From: Candidatus Moraniibacteriota bacterium
GTDB lineage: Bacteria; Patescibacteriota; Minisyncoccia; Moranbacterales; UBA2206
Direction of reading: 5' to 3'
Assembly: GCA_003543115.1 (NCBI GenBank)
Contig: DPJH01000036.1
Coordinates: forward strand, 1-64,000
DNA length: 64,000 nucleotides
Shown here: positions 16,539 to 24,625 of the stretch, one piece after another
Layout of the letters: every line of letters begins with the position of its first letter
Numbering within the stretch: position 1 is the first letter of the stretch
Made by a program: the position numbers and the translations under genes
The notes under the pieces: generated by a model
What the model was told of the DNA's origin: nothing
Seen by the model: the letters and a program-made list of their open reading frames with translations, nothing else
Database searches by the model: none

Positions 16539-19076
16539 ATGTATATTTTTTCACCTAAAAGCTCAAATAATGATTTTTCCAGAAATTTTCCACAAAAAAA
16601 ATTCAAAATAAACTGGAAACTATTAAGAAAAATCTTTCTTTATTCTTTTATTGCAGGAATGCTTTTAGTGGTAGGAATTTTTGCTTGGTTCGCCAAAGAC
16701 CTTCCCAGTCCTGGAAAGGTCAATACTCGCGTGGTGGCAGAATCCACGAAAATTTATGATCGCACCGGAGATCATATTCTCTATGACATCCACGGAGAAG
16801 AGAAAAGAACACAAATATCTTTTAATGACATTCCAGAAACACTGCGCTATGCCACTATTTCTCTGGAAGACCAAAATTTCTACAGCCATCCCGGCTTTGA
16901 TATTAAGGGTCTTGTTAACGCGGTTATGTCTAACATACTAAAAGTGGGCGGCGGAAGAGGCGGTTCAACCATTACGCAGCAATTTGTTAAAAATTCACTT
17001 CTGTCCGGAGAAAGGTCATTATCTCGCAAAGTAAAAGAGTTGATTTTGGCTATAGAAATTGAAGTTAAATTCTCTAAAGATGAGATTTTGGGAATGTACC
17101 TTAATGAAATCCCTTATGGATCAAATGCTTATGGCATAGAAGCTGCTGCCCAAACTTTTTTTGGCAAGCATGCATCCGAGCTTACACTCGACGAGGCAAG
17201 CCTTTTAGCTTCTCTTCCCCAAGCTCCTTCTTATTATTCTCCTTATGGAAGCCACACAGATGCTCTTCGCGGCAGGCAAGTATATGCTTTGTCTCAAATG
17301 AAAAACCTTGGCTATATAACAGAAGAGCAATTTATAGCTGCTAAAGAAGTGGATGTTTTAGATAAGATAAAGCCCTCCTCAGAAAACATTTCTGCTCCTC
17401 ATTTTGTAATGTATATCAAAGAATATTTGGAAAAAAACTATGGGAAGCAGGTTCTTGAGCAGGGAGGACTAAAAGTCTACACCACTCTTGACTGGGACAA
17501 GCAACAAATAGCGGAACAAGCAGTTAGAGAAGGAGCTGAATCCAACACTAAAAAATATAAAGCAGAAAATGCCGCTTTTGTAGCTATGGACCCTAAAACC
17601 GGACAGATTTTAGCCATGGTAGGAAGCAAAGATTATTTCGATAAGTCTATCGACGGACAAGTAAATGTTTCTATTCGAGAGCGCCAACCAGGCTCATCAT
17701 TCAAGCCCTTTGTCTATCTTACCGCTTTCAAAAAAGGCTACTTGCCAGAAACTCAACTTTGGGATGTAGATACGAATTTTTCTGTTGACAGCGAAAAAGA
17801 TTATAATCCTAAAAATTATGACGGAAAAAATCATGGATTGCTTCAAATGAAAGATGCTCTGGCAATGTCTCTTAATGTTCCCGCCGTTAAAACTCTTTAT
17901 CTTGCAGGAATTAATGATTCTATCACCACCGCCAAATCTCTTGGCATAACTACGCTTAATAAGCCTGATAATTATGGCCTTTCTCTTGTTCTTGGCGGTG
18001 GAGAGGTAACGCTTCTAGATCATGTAAACGCGTATGGAACCCTAGCTACCGGAGGAATTCATCATAATAAAACCGGCATCTTAAGAATATCTGATTCGTC
18101 CGGAAAAGTTCTTGAAGAATATAAGGAAGATCCGGGTGAACGAGTCATTGAAGAAAAATATGTAGCTATGCTTGATTATATACTATCTACCAATTCTCTT
18201 CGCGAATCGGTTTTTGGAAAAAATAATCCATTAAGCTTTTCTGACCGCCCTGTGGCCGCTAAAACGGGCACCACAAACGAATGGCGTGATGGTTGGACAC
18301 TTGGATACACTCCGTCTATTGCAGCTGGCGTCTGGGCAGGAAATAACGATAATACTATTATGGCTCCAGGAGCTGATGGGGTTCTTGTCGCTGCTCCTAT
18401 TTGGAGAAAATTTATGGATAATGTTCTAAAAAACTATACCATTGAAGATTTTCCTAAATATGAAGAGGAAAAGGATGTAGAAAAGGATATTTTAAAAGGC
18501 AAATTAGATCCGACAGGGAAAATAGAAGTGTGTAAAATAAAAAAGGATAAGTATTGTTTAGCCAGTGACGCTTGTCCTGACGGATATTCAGAGAAAAAAG
18601 AGTTTTTTTCCGGTCATAATATTTTATGGTATGTGGATAAAAAAGATCCCCGAGGAGACACGCCTAAAAAACCTGAAGATGACCCCCAATATAAAAACTG
18701 GGAAAAGGCCGTTCAAAAGTATGCTGAAAAAAATAAAGATTTTAAAAAAGATTCCGCCCCTACTGAAAAATGCGAGTCTGATGATTTTTCAAATATAGAG
18801 CCTTCTGTTGAAATAAAAAATCCTTCTAATGAATCTACCATAACATCTTTCAATTTCAATATTAGTGCTTATGGATCCTCGCCTTTTGACATAGATAAGA
18901 TAACTTTATATATAAATGGCGACGAGGTGGCTTCTAATAGCGGCTCTAAAATTGATTATGAATACAAAGTGCCTTCCGAAAAGAACAATTCTGACTTAGA
19001 AATAAAAGCCACAGTGAAAGACGGAAATAACTCATCAAAATCTACCAATATAAAGGTGCATATTGCCATTCCTTAG
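16539..19076 (+). CDS. Class A penicillin-binding protein (PBP1A-like)
   Basis: 845 residues; polymerises and cross-links peptidoglycan at the outer face of the cytoplasmic membrane. A single membrane anchor lies at about 31-52. The GT51 glycosyltransferase has E110-D-Q-N-F-Y-S-H-P-G and GGSTITQQFVKN. The transpeptidase has S386-S-F-K389 (SxxK), SLNVPAV (SxN) and KTGTTNEWRDGW (KTG). All catalytic motifs are intact. The C-terminal 200 residues hold four Cys (EVCKIKKDKYCLASDAC, KCES) and an Ig-like segment (PSVEIKNPSNESTITSF...ITLYINGDEVAS), a common extension in such proteins. It has its own promoter at 16494. Confidence 0.95.
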   Translation: MYIFSPKSSNNDFSRNFPQKKFKINWKLLRKIFLYSFIAGMLLVVGIFAWFAKDLPSPGKVNTRVVAESTKIYDRTGDHILYDIHGEEKRTQISFNDIPETLRYATISLEDQNFYSHPGFDIKGLVNAVMSNILKVGGGRGGSTITQQFVKNSLLSGERSLSRKVKELILAIEIEVKFSKDEILGMYLNEIPYGSNAYGIEAAAQTFFGKHASELTLDEASLLASLPQAPSYYSPYGSHTDALRGRQVYALSQMKNLGYITEEQFIAAKEVDVLDKIKPSSENISAPHFVMYIKEYLEKNYGKQVLEQGGLKVYTTLDWDKQQIAEQAVREGAESNTKKYKAENAAFVAMDPKTGQILAMVGSKDYFDKSIDGQVNVSIRERQPGSSFKPFVYLTAFKKGYLPETQLWDVDTNFSVDSEKDYNPKNYDGKNHGLLQMKDALAMSLNVPAVKTLYLAGINDSITTAKSLGITTLNKPDNYGLSLVLGGGEVTLLDHVNAYGTLATGGIHHNKTGILRISDSSGKVLEEYKEDPGERVIEEKYVAMLDYILSTNSLRESVFGKNNPLSFSDRPVAAKTGTTNEWRDGWTLGYTPSIAAGVWAGNNDNTIMAPGADGVLVAAPIWRKFMDNVLKNYTIEDFPKYEEEKDVEKDILKGKLDPTGKIEVCKIKKDKYCLASDACPDGYSEKKEFFSGHNILWYVDKKDPRGDTPKKPEDDPQYKNWEKAVQKYAEKNKDFKKDSAPTEKCESDDFSNIEPSVEIKNPSNESTITSFNFNISAYGSSPFDIDKITLYINGDEVASNSGSKIDYEYKVPSEKNNSDLEIKATVKDGNNSSKSTNIKVHIAIP

Positions 19077-19077
19077 T

Positions 19078-19105
19078 TTGACAAAACATAAAAAAAGGAG
19101 TATAC
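19078..19105 (+). promoter_or_regulatory. Promoter-like site after the PBP gene
   Basis: A perfect TTGACA, 16-base spacer, TATACT, placed at the end of the PBP gene and facing a gene-free stretch. It could drive a small RNA. Confidence 0.5.
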
Positions 19106-19123
19106 TGAAAATAGTTAATAAGA

Positions 19124-19150
19124 AACGGGTGATTTTTATCCTCCGTTTTT
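19124..19150 (+). terminator. Hairpin terminator after the PBP gene
   Basis: ACGG and GAT pair with ATC and CCGT around a T loop, followed by a T-run. It closes the PBP transcript and would stop most RNA from the promoter at 19078. Confidence 0.5.
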
Positions 19151-19362
19151 TATGTTTTAAAACCCCACACCAATTCCTGTTAATAAATTTTAATTGGAAG
19201 TGGCGTGGGGGCTAAAAACAAAAATAAAAATAAAAACAAATAAAGCAGCCTGCGCAAGCAGAATCAAAAAAACAAGGCTAGGTATTCCTTGCCTTAGGCC
19301 CAGAAGTTAATCTTCGAGGGTTCTAAATAAAAAGCGCCTCTCAATAAAATGGAGGCTGCTTT
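19151..19362 (+). other. Structured non-coding stretch, possible ncRNA
   Basis: CCCCAC (19163-19168) pairs with GTGGGG (19205-19210) around an inner CCAATT/AATTGG stem. AAAGCAGCCT (19242-19251) is complementary to AGGCTGCTTT (19353-19362), and this pairing would exclude the terminator hairpin at 19332-19362. It does not match the signatures I know for 4.5S, tmRNA or RNase P RNA. No ORF is seen. Confidence 0.35.
19332..19362. terminator. Bidirectional terminator, end of the dnaA-dnaN-dciA operon
   Basis: AAGC-GCCTC pairs with GAGGC-TGCTT with one bulge; T-runs are present on both strands. On the minus strand it lies directly after the dciA-like gene. Confidence 0.65.
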
Positions 19363-19364
19363 TT

Positions 19365-19643
19365 TTATATTTTTATTTTATCTATCGCCTTGCCGCCTAT
19401 TTCACTGTTAATTTTCCTTACTATTTTATCTCTATTAAGCCATAATTCAGAAGACCAGACGGAGCTGTTGGATTTTATAAAAATAGTCTTGTCTTTGTAA
19501 TATTCCGGGCGCAAATTAGCCAGGCCAATATTCCCAAACTCTTCTTTGATTATTTTTTTAAAAATAAAAAAAATAGTCTTGTCGTCAAGATTTTTTACTT
19601 GAAAAACATTCTTTTGGGATAAATAGCTCTTAATTAATTTCAT
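19365..19643 (-). CDS. DUF721/DciA-like protein
   Basis: 92 residues. The pattern VFQVKNLDD...LRPEYYKDKTIFIKSNSSVWSSELWLNRDKIVRKINSEIGGKAIDKIKI matches DUF721, whose best-known member DciA helps load the replicative helicase DnaB where DnaC/DnaI are missing. It starts one base after the dnaN stop, so it is in the dnaA-dnaN operon, as expected for a replication factor. It is short even for the family, holding little beyond the core domain. Confidence 0.75.
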   Translation of the reverse strand: MKLIKSYLSQKNVFQVKNLDDKTIFFIFKKIIKEEFGNIGLANLRPEYYKDKTIFIKSNSSVWSSELWLNRDKIVRKINSEIGGKAIDKIKI

Positions 19644-19644
19644 C

Positions 19645-20799
19645 CTATCCTTTTATTGGCATTACAATATATATATATTCATCTAAAACTTCTCCTGTTT
19701 TTTCATTTATCTCCTTAATAGCCACCGGGGAAGATTCATTGTTTAATAAAATTGCCACCTTGCCGGTTCCAATAATATTTATTCCATCTAAAAGGTATTT
19801 TGAGTTAAAAACTACTTCTTGAGATGGCCCTACGATGTCTACCATAAGCTCTGTTGAATTTTCTCCACACTCTACGCTTCTCGCTTCAATAAAAAACTTT
19901 TCTGCCTCAGAATCGATTTTAAAAACGATCTCGCTATTTTTAGTTTTGGAAAAAACGCTCGACATTTTTATTGCTCCTTGAATAGTACTTTTTTCACCCA
20001 CAACCCTTGTTTGAAATTCCTTAGGCATTATATGTTTATATTCAGGATATTTCCCATTAATAAGCCTTGATACAATATTAACCCCATTAATCTCAAAAAA
20101 TATCTGTCCATCCTCTATGGCTATATTTATTTCTTCATCTATTTCACTGTTTATGATACGAGCTATTTCTGATAGTGTATTGGCAGGTATAATTATGCTG
20201 TCTTTTTTAGAGATAAAATCAAGATAACCATCTTTTATATTACCCTCTTCCAATAAAAATTTATTTTCTACCAATCGAAAACTGTCAGTAGAGGCAAAAT
20301 ATAATTCATTTTCTTTAAAAATAAGATTTATCCCTGTTAATTCTTGTCTAGTTTCATTAAAAGCCACGCAGCTAATAACCTTGTTTATTATATTTTTTAA
20401 TTTAATACTAGAAAGAGTTAATATATAATCACTATTTTTCCTTGGCAAAAGAGGAAAATCATCTGCCATCAATCCTTTTATTATTGCTTTAGATGTACCA
20501 CTTTTTATTTTTAAATTCTGATTATCCACCTCTATATTAATATTTTCTCCAGAAGGAAGATTATTTATAAAATTACTTATAAGTTTTGCAGGAATTGTAA
20601 TTTTTCCTTCCTTTTCAATTTTAGCTCCTATTTGTTTAGAAATACCTATTTCCAAATTTGTAGCGGATATTTTCAAAACACCATTTTCTGTCTCAAATAA
20701 TATATTATTCAAAATAGGCAATGTGTTTTGTTTAGAAACTACCCTTTCTGAATTTAGAATAGCTTTTTTGAATTTTTCTTGAGTGCATGTAAGTTTCAT
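19645..20799 (-). CDS. dnaN: DNA polymerase III beta subunit (sliding clamp)
   Basis: 384 residues, normal length. The clamp encircles DNA and tethers the polymerase. The three-domain pattern is visible: MKLTCTQEKFKKAILNSERVV...LPILNNILFE in domain 1, then FNETRQELTGINLIF and ATDSFRLVE in domain 2. Domain 3 ends with NNESSPVAIKE and a terminal IVMPIKG in place of the usual YLIMPMRL. It lies downstream of dnaA with a 270-base spacer that holds DnaA boxes. Confidence 0.97.
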   Translation of the reverse strand: MKLTCTQEKFKKAILNSERVVSKQNTLPILNNILFETENGVLKISATNLEIGISKQIGAKIEKEGKITIPAKLISNFINNLPSGENINIEVDNQNLKIKSGTSKAIIKGLMADDFPLLPRKNSDYILTLSSIKLKNIINKVISCVAFNETRQELTGINLIFKENELYFASTDSFRLVENKFLLEEGNIKDGYLDFISKKDSIIIPANTLSEIARIINSEIDEEINIAIEDGQIFFEINGVNIVSRLINGKYPEYKHIMPKEFQTRVVGEKSTIQGAIKMSSVFSKTKNSEIVFKIDSEAEKFFIEARSVECGENSTELMVDIVGPSQEVVFNSKYLLDGINIIGTGKVAILLNNESSPVAIKEINEKTGEVLDEYIYIVMPIKG

Positions 20800-21071
20800 A
20801 ATATTAGATATATAATATATTATTTAAATATATATAAATAAATAGTTATTATATATAGAAAACAAAATTGTTAATAAGTCTATTTTATGGCTATAATAAA
20901 GTATTTTATCTGTGGATATTGGTGTGGATAACTAAATGATTTGGTTTATTATAAAAAGGAGTTATTTTTTAAATTTCTATAAATCACTTAATTCTAAACA
21001 CCTAATCAGTCAAATACTAGAGGTTTATTTATAGGGAATAGAGAGGAAAAAAACAACTTATCCACAAGTTA
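20800..21071. other. dnaA-dnaN spacer, likely part of oriC
   Basis: A very AT-rich tract (about 20803-20870, made mostly of A and T) could be the unwinding element. A consensus DnaA box TTATCCACA lies at 21058-21066, its complement TGTGGATAA at 20923-20931, and a near-match TGTGGATAT at 20911-20919. With the boxes upstream of dnaA this gives a two-part origin like that of Bacillus. Confidence 0.65.
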
Positions 21072-22448
21072 TCAAGTAATCTTATATAACCTTTCCTTTA
21101 TAAGGGTTATTTCTTCTATTAATTTATCATTATTTTTTAATTCTCTGGTTATTTTATTACAAGCATGAATAGTTGTTGTGTGGTCTCTTCCTCCTAATTT
21201 TTCTCCTATTCCCGGAAAAGAATATTCTAATTCGCTTCTCATAAGATACATCGCGATTTGTCGTGGCTTAACAACCTCTTTTTTTCTATTTTTAATAATC
21301 AGATCATTTGGGTTTATATCATAAAAAGACGAGACAATATTGATAATATGTTTATGGTTGATGCCTTTTTTCTTTCCACTGGTAATAAGTTCTGATAGAA
21401 GGGTTGAAACATATTCTAAAGAAGGCTCTTTTCCGCTTAATTGAGAGGAGACCATAACTCTATTAAAAGCTCCTTCAAGTTCACGAATATTATTAGTTAT
21501 GTTTTCAGCTATAAAGCTTAATGTTTCACTGGGAATATTAAAATTTTCATCACGAGATTTCTTGCTTAATATAGCCATTCTTGTTTCAAAATCAGCTTTT
21601 GAAACATCAGCAATCATGCCTCCTTCAAAACGTGAACGCAATCTTTCTTCTAGGGTTGGAATAGCTTTTGGAGCTCTATCGCTGCTTAAAACAATTTGTT
21701 TGTTAAGTTGGTATAAATAATTAAAAATATGGAAAAATTCCTCCTGCGTTTTTTCTTTTCCAGATAAAAACTGAACGTCATCTATAATCAAAAGATCTAT
21801 TTTTTGATAATGCTCCTTGAAATCATTTACCTTTTGTGTTCTAATAGAATCTATAAGTTCACTTGTAAAGCGCTCTGAAGTTATATATTTTACTTTTCTA
21901 GAGGGATTTTTTTGTAATATTTCATTGCCAATAGATTGAAGAAGATGTGTTTTTCCAAGTCCCACGCCTCCGTAAATAAACAAAGGATTGTAAATTCTGC
22001 CTAGATTTTGAGAAACAGCGTAACAAGCAGCCTTAGCAAGCTCATTGCTTGATCCGACTATAAAATTTTCAAAAGTATATTTAGGATTAAGATTATTTTC
22101 TTGGCTTATGGTAAGGGTTTTTTTAATGAGAGGCTTATTTAAGATAATTTTCTTTGGAGGTTGAATAGCATCCACCCTGTTCTCTGAAAAAGAAGTATCA
22201 TCGCTTGTTTTTATAGAACAAACAACCTCTCGTATGTTGTTTTGGGTATTGCGGAGAGCTTTAAGAATATATAGATTATATTTATTCTCCAGCCATTCTT
22301 TAGCAAATCCATTTGGAACGCCAATAACAACCCTTCCATTTTCACTGGAAAGGATAGAAGTGTTTTTAAACCACGTAATAAAATTAGCTTTCGAAATTGA
22401 AAGTTCTATTTCCCCCAAAGCAGCCCTCCAAAGCTCTTCATTAGTCAT
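21072..22448 (-). CDS. dnaA: Chromosomal replication initiator DnaA
   Basis: 458 residues. Domain I (1-85) starts ELWRAALGEIELSISKANFITWF. The AAA+ domain III has Walker A GGVGLGKTH at 160-168, Walker B LLIIDDVQFLSGKEKTQEEFF, and an Arg-finger region ERLRSRFEGGM. The DNA-binding domain IV ends with the signature GGRDHTTTIHACNKI. DnaA binds the boxes found on both sides of the gene and opens the origin. The promoter at 22486-22514 has two DnaA boxes directly upstream, which suggests autoregulation. No ribosome site is evident before the ATG. Confidence 0.98.
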   Translation of the reverse strand: MTNEELWRAALGEIELSISKANFITWFKNTSILSSENGRVVIGVPNGFAKEWLENKYNLYILKALRNTQNNIREVVCSIKTSDDTSFSENRVDAIQPPKKIILNKPLIKKTLTISQENNLNPKYTFENFIVGSSNELAKAACYAVSQNLGRIYNPLFIYGGVGLGKTHLLQSIGNEILQKNPSRKVKYITSERFTSELIDSIRTQKVNDFKEHYQKIDLLIIDDVQFLSGKEKTQEEFFHIFNYLYQLNKQIVLSSDRAPKAIPTLEERLRSRFEGGMIADVSKADFETRMAILSKKSRDENFNIPSETLSFIAENITNNIRELEGAFNRVMVSSQLSGKEPSLEYVSTLLSELITSGKKKGINHKHIINIVSSFYDINPNDLIIKNRKKEVVKPRQIAMYLMRSELEYSFPGIGEKLGGRDHTTTIHACNKITRELKNNDKLIEEITLIKERLYKIT

Positions 22449-22485
22449 GGTGTGATATTAATAAGAAAGATTCGTTATAAAAATA

Positions 22486-22514
22486 ATTATATCATGCAAA
22501 AAAACAGATGTCTA
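22486..22514 (-). promoter_or_regulatory. dnaA promoter
   Basis: Minus strand: TAGACA, 17-base spacer, TATAAT with an extended TG element (TGATATAAT). Confidence 0.7.
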
Positions 22515-22521
22515 AGCAAAA

Positions 22522-22542
22522 TGTGGATAAAGGTGTGGATAA
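22522..22542 (-). promoter_or_regulatory. Two DnaA boxes upstream of dnaA
   Basis: Two consensus boxes (TTATCCACA on the minus strand) at 22522-22530 and 22534-22542, three bases apart and in the same orientation, next to the dnaA -35 element. An AT-rich tract follows up to rpmH at 22712. Confidence 0.8.
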
Positions 22543-22711
22543 GCTGTTGTTAATAAGAAATAATCATAAATATATGTTCATTATAGAATAGGATGGTAAA
22601 AAAGCAAATGGGAATAATTTAAATAAAAAGATAAAGCATATAATTGACTTTAGTAGAATTAATTGATAAACTTCTAATTATTCAAAATAATAAAGAATAT
22701 AATATATAAGT

Positions 22712-22849
22712 ATGAGTCAAACATATCAACCATCCAGTACTAGAAGAAAAAGAAGACATGGGTTTCGCAAAAAAAATGAAACTGCTTCTGGCCAAGCTGT
22801 GCTGAAAAGAAGGAGAAATAAGGGAAGAAAAAATCTGACCACCGTTTAA
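22712..22849 (+). CDS. rpmH: 50S ribosomal protein L34
   Basis: 45 residues: [20 protein letters not shown], then the [12 protein letters not shown] end. TYQPSxxRRKRxHGFRxR and LKRRRxKGRxxLT are the L34 signature. It lies in the classic rpmH-rnpA-yidC-jag order, divergent from dnaA across the origin. Confidence 0.97.
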   Translation: MSQTYQPSSTRRKRRHGFRKKNETASGQAVLKRRRNKGRKNLTTV

Positions 22850-22878
22850 GGTGAATTAATTCATTCGAGTTCATAATA

Positions 22879-23235
22879 ATGCTTCCTTTTAAAAATCGCC
22901 TAACTAAAAAAAAGGACCACGAAAAAGTTCAAAAACTAGGATATTTTGTTTCTTTAGGCAATATAGCTATAAAGAGCTTAAAGAATGACTTAAAGGAGAC
23001 AAGGATAGGTATTGTAGTTGGTCTTAAATTTTCTAAAAAATCCACAGAAAGAAATCAGGTAAAAAGAATTTTACGTGATATTGTTCATACTGAGCTGAAA
23101 AACATAGAAAAAGGATGGGATGTCGTTATTATGGCCAGAAAAAGAGAGGAAGAAAAAAGCAAAAATATTAATTTCAAAAAAAATATGTTGGCTGTCCTTG
23201 AAAAAGGAAAGCTATTATTAAATAAAAAATCTTAA
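22879..23235 (+). CDS. rnpA: Ribonuclease P protein component
   Basis: 118 residues, typical size. RnpA assists the RNase P RNA in trimming tRNA 5' ends. It starts LPFKNRLTKKKDHEKVQ, and IGIVVGLKFSKKSTERNQVKRILRDI contains the RNxxKR helix that binds RNA. It is 29 bases after rpmH and 12 bases before yidC, consistent with one transcript. The RNase P RNA gene was not found in this window. Confidence 0.95.
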   Translation: MLPFKNRLTKKKDHEKVQKLGYFVSLGNIAIKSLKNDLKETRIGIVVGLKFSKKSTERNQVKRILRDIVHTELKNIEKGWDVVIMARKREEEKSKNINFKKNMLAVLEKGKLLLNKKS

Positions 23236-23247
23236 ATAAATAAAAAA

Positions 23248-24021
23248 ATGTCTTTTTTGTTCCACGTGTTTGTTTATCAACCAATTTATAATCTGCTGAT
23301 TTTTGTTTATAATATTATACCTGATTTTGGAGTGGCAATAATATTCAGCACTATTGTGGTGAAGTTTTTTCTTATCCCATTAAGCAAAAAACAAATAGAA
23401 TCACAAAAGAAAATGCAAGAATTGCAACCAAAAATAAAGGAAATTCAGATAAAATATAAAAAAGATAAAGAAAAACAAAGCCGTGCAATGATGGAATTAT
23501 ATAAGGAAAGCAAGACCAATCCATTTTCCGGGTGTTTGCCTATGATTGTGCAATTAATTTTTTTAATAGCTATTTACAGGGTTTTATTCAATATTTCCAC
23601 AGCCGGATTGGTGGTTAATCAGTCTGATTTATATTCTTTTGTTGCTAACCCAGGACAAATCAATAAAATGTTTTTAAGTTTGGTTGACTTGGCGGCGGCT
23701 ATTGATTTCTCTAATATAACCATACAGAGCATGCCGCACATAATATTGGTTGTTTTAGCGGCAGCAGCTCAATTTATTCAGACAAAAATGTTGATGAATA
23801 AAAGCCCAATTAAAACCAATAAAAATGAAGAACCGGATTTTTCAGAAATAATGACCAAGCAAATGCTTTTTCTTGGGCCCCTCCTAACTCTTTTTATTGG
23901 AATAAAGTTTCCGGCAGGACTTGCTTTATATTGGCTAGTTTCTACTTTGTTTATGGTGATACAGCAAGTATATATGGAAGTAAGAGCTAAAAAAACGGAT
24001 AGTTTAAAAGTTAATAGCTAA
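23248..24021 (+). CDS. yidC: Membrane protein insertase YidC
   Basis: 257 residues, the short Gram-positive/CPR form without the periplasmic domain. It inserts proteins into the cytoplasmic membrane, with or without Sec. Seen: VFVYQPIYNLLIFVYNIIPDFGVAII (first helix), the charged cytoplasmic loop KKQIESQKKMQELQPKIKEI, NPFSGCLPMIVQLIFLIAIY, and a C-terminal helix pair with FPAGLALYWLVS. The N-terminus has no Cys, so it is not a lipoprotein. Confidence 0.95.
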   Translation: MSFLFHVFVYQPIYNLLIFVYNIIPDFGVAIIFSTIVVKFFLIPLSKKQIESQKKMQELQPKIKEIQIKYKKDKEKQSRAMMELYKESKTNPFSGCLPMIVQLIFLIAIYRVLFNISTAGLVVNQSDLYSFVANPGQINKMFLSLVDLAAAIDFSNITIQSMPHIILVVLAAAAQFIQTKMLMNKSPIKTNKNEEPDFSEIMTKQMLFLGPLLTLFIGIKFPAGLALYWLVSTLFMVIQQVYMEVRAKKTDSLKVNS

Positions 24022-24032
24022 GTTTTAAATAT

Positions 24033-24521
24033 ATGGAAAAAAAAGAAATTAAACTGGAAGATCTAATAAAGGAAATAGTACTTGAATTATTACAAAAAAT
24101 GGGATTTTCTTGTGAAATTGAAATCATTAGGGAAAAAGACGTGGAACAGGAAAGAGAAAACTTGATTTGCAATATTAAAACCGAAGAGTCTAATTTTTTA
24201 ATTGGCCAATATGGAGTTAATTTGCAGTCACTTCAGCATATCGCTCGAGTTTTAGTAAGGCAAAAAACGGAAGAAAGGACAAATTTTATTTTAGATGTTA
24301 ATTCATATCGCAAGGAAAAAAATTCTTCCATAATAAATTTAGCCAGGAGCACTGCGCAGCAAGTGATACAGGAAAGGCGGCCGATAGTTCTTCGACCGAT
24401 GTCTCCTTATGAGCGAAGATTGGTCCATATGGAGCTTGCTAAAAATACAGCCGTTATAACTGAAAGCACAGGAGAGGGCAATGAAAGAAAAATTATAGTT
24501 AAGCCAGTGAATATTATATAA
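24033..24521 (+). CDS. jag: KH-R3H RNA-binding protein Jag/KhpB
   Basis: 162 residues. The KH domain has NFLIGQYGVNLQSLQHIARVLV, and the R3H domain has RRPIVLRPMSPYERRLVHMELAKNTAVITESTGEGNERKIIV. KhpB binds RNA and influences cell elongation and division. The N-terminal Jag-N domain found in many homologues is missing. It is twelve bases after yidC. Confidence 0.93.
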   Translation: MEKKEIKLEDLIKEIVLELLQKMGFSCEIEIIREKDVEQERENLICNIKTEESNFLIGQYGVNLQSLQHIARVLVRQKTEERTNFILDVNSYRKEKNSSIINLARSTAQQVIQERRPIVLRPMSPYERRLVHMELAKNTAVITESTGEGNERKIIVKPVNII

Positions 24522-24625
24522 GGAAACAAAACTGATTTTAGAAATTAGTTGCAGTTTATAATCAAAGCTCATTTATTATTTTCAAAAATAGAAATTAATA
24601 ATTGAGAGTTGATAATTTTAAAGTT

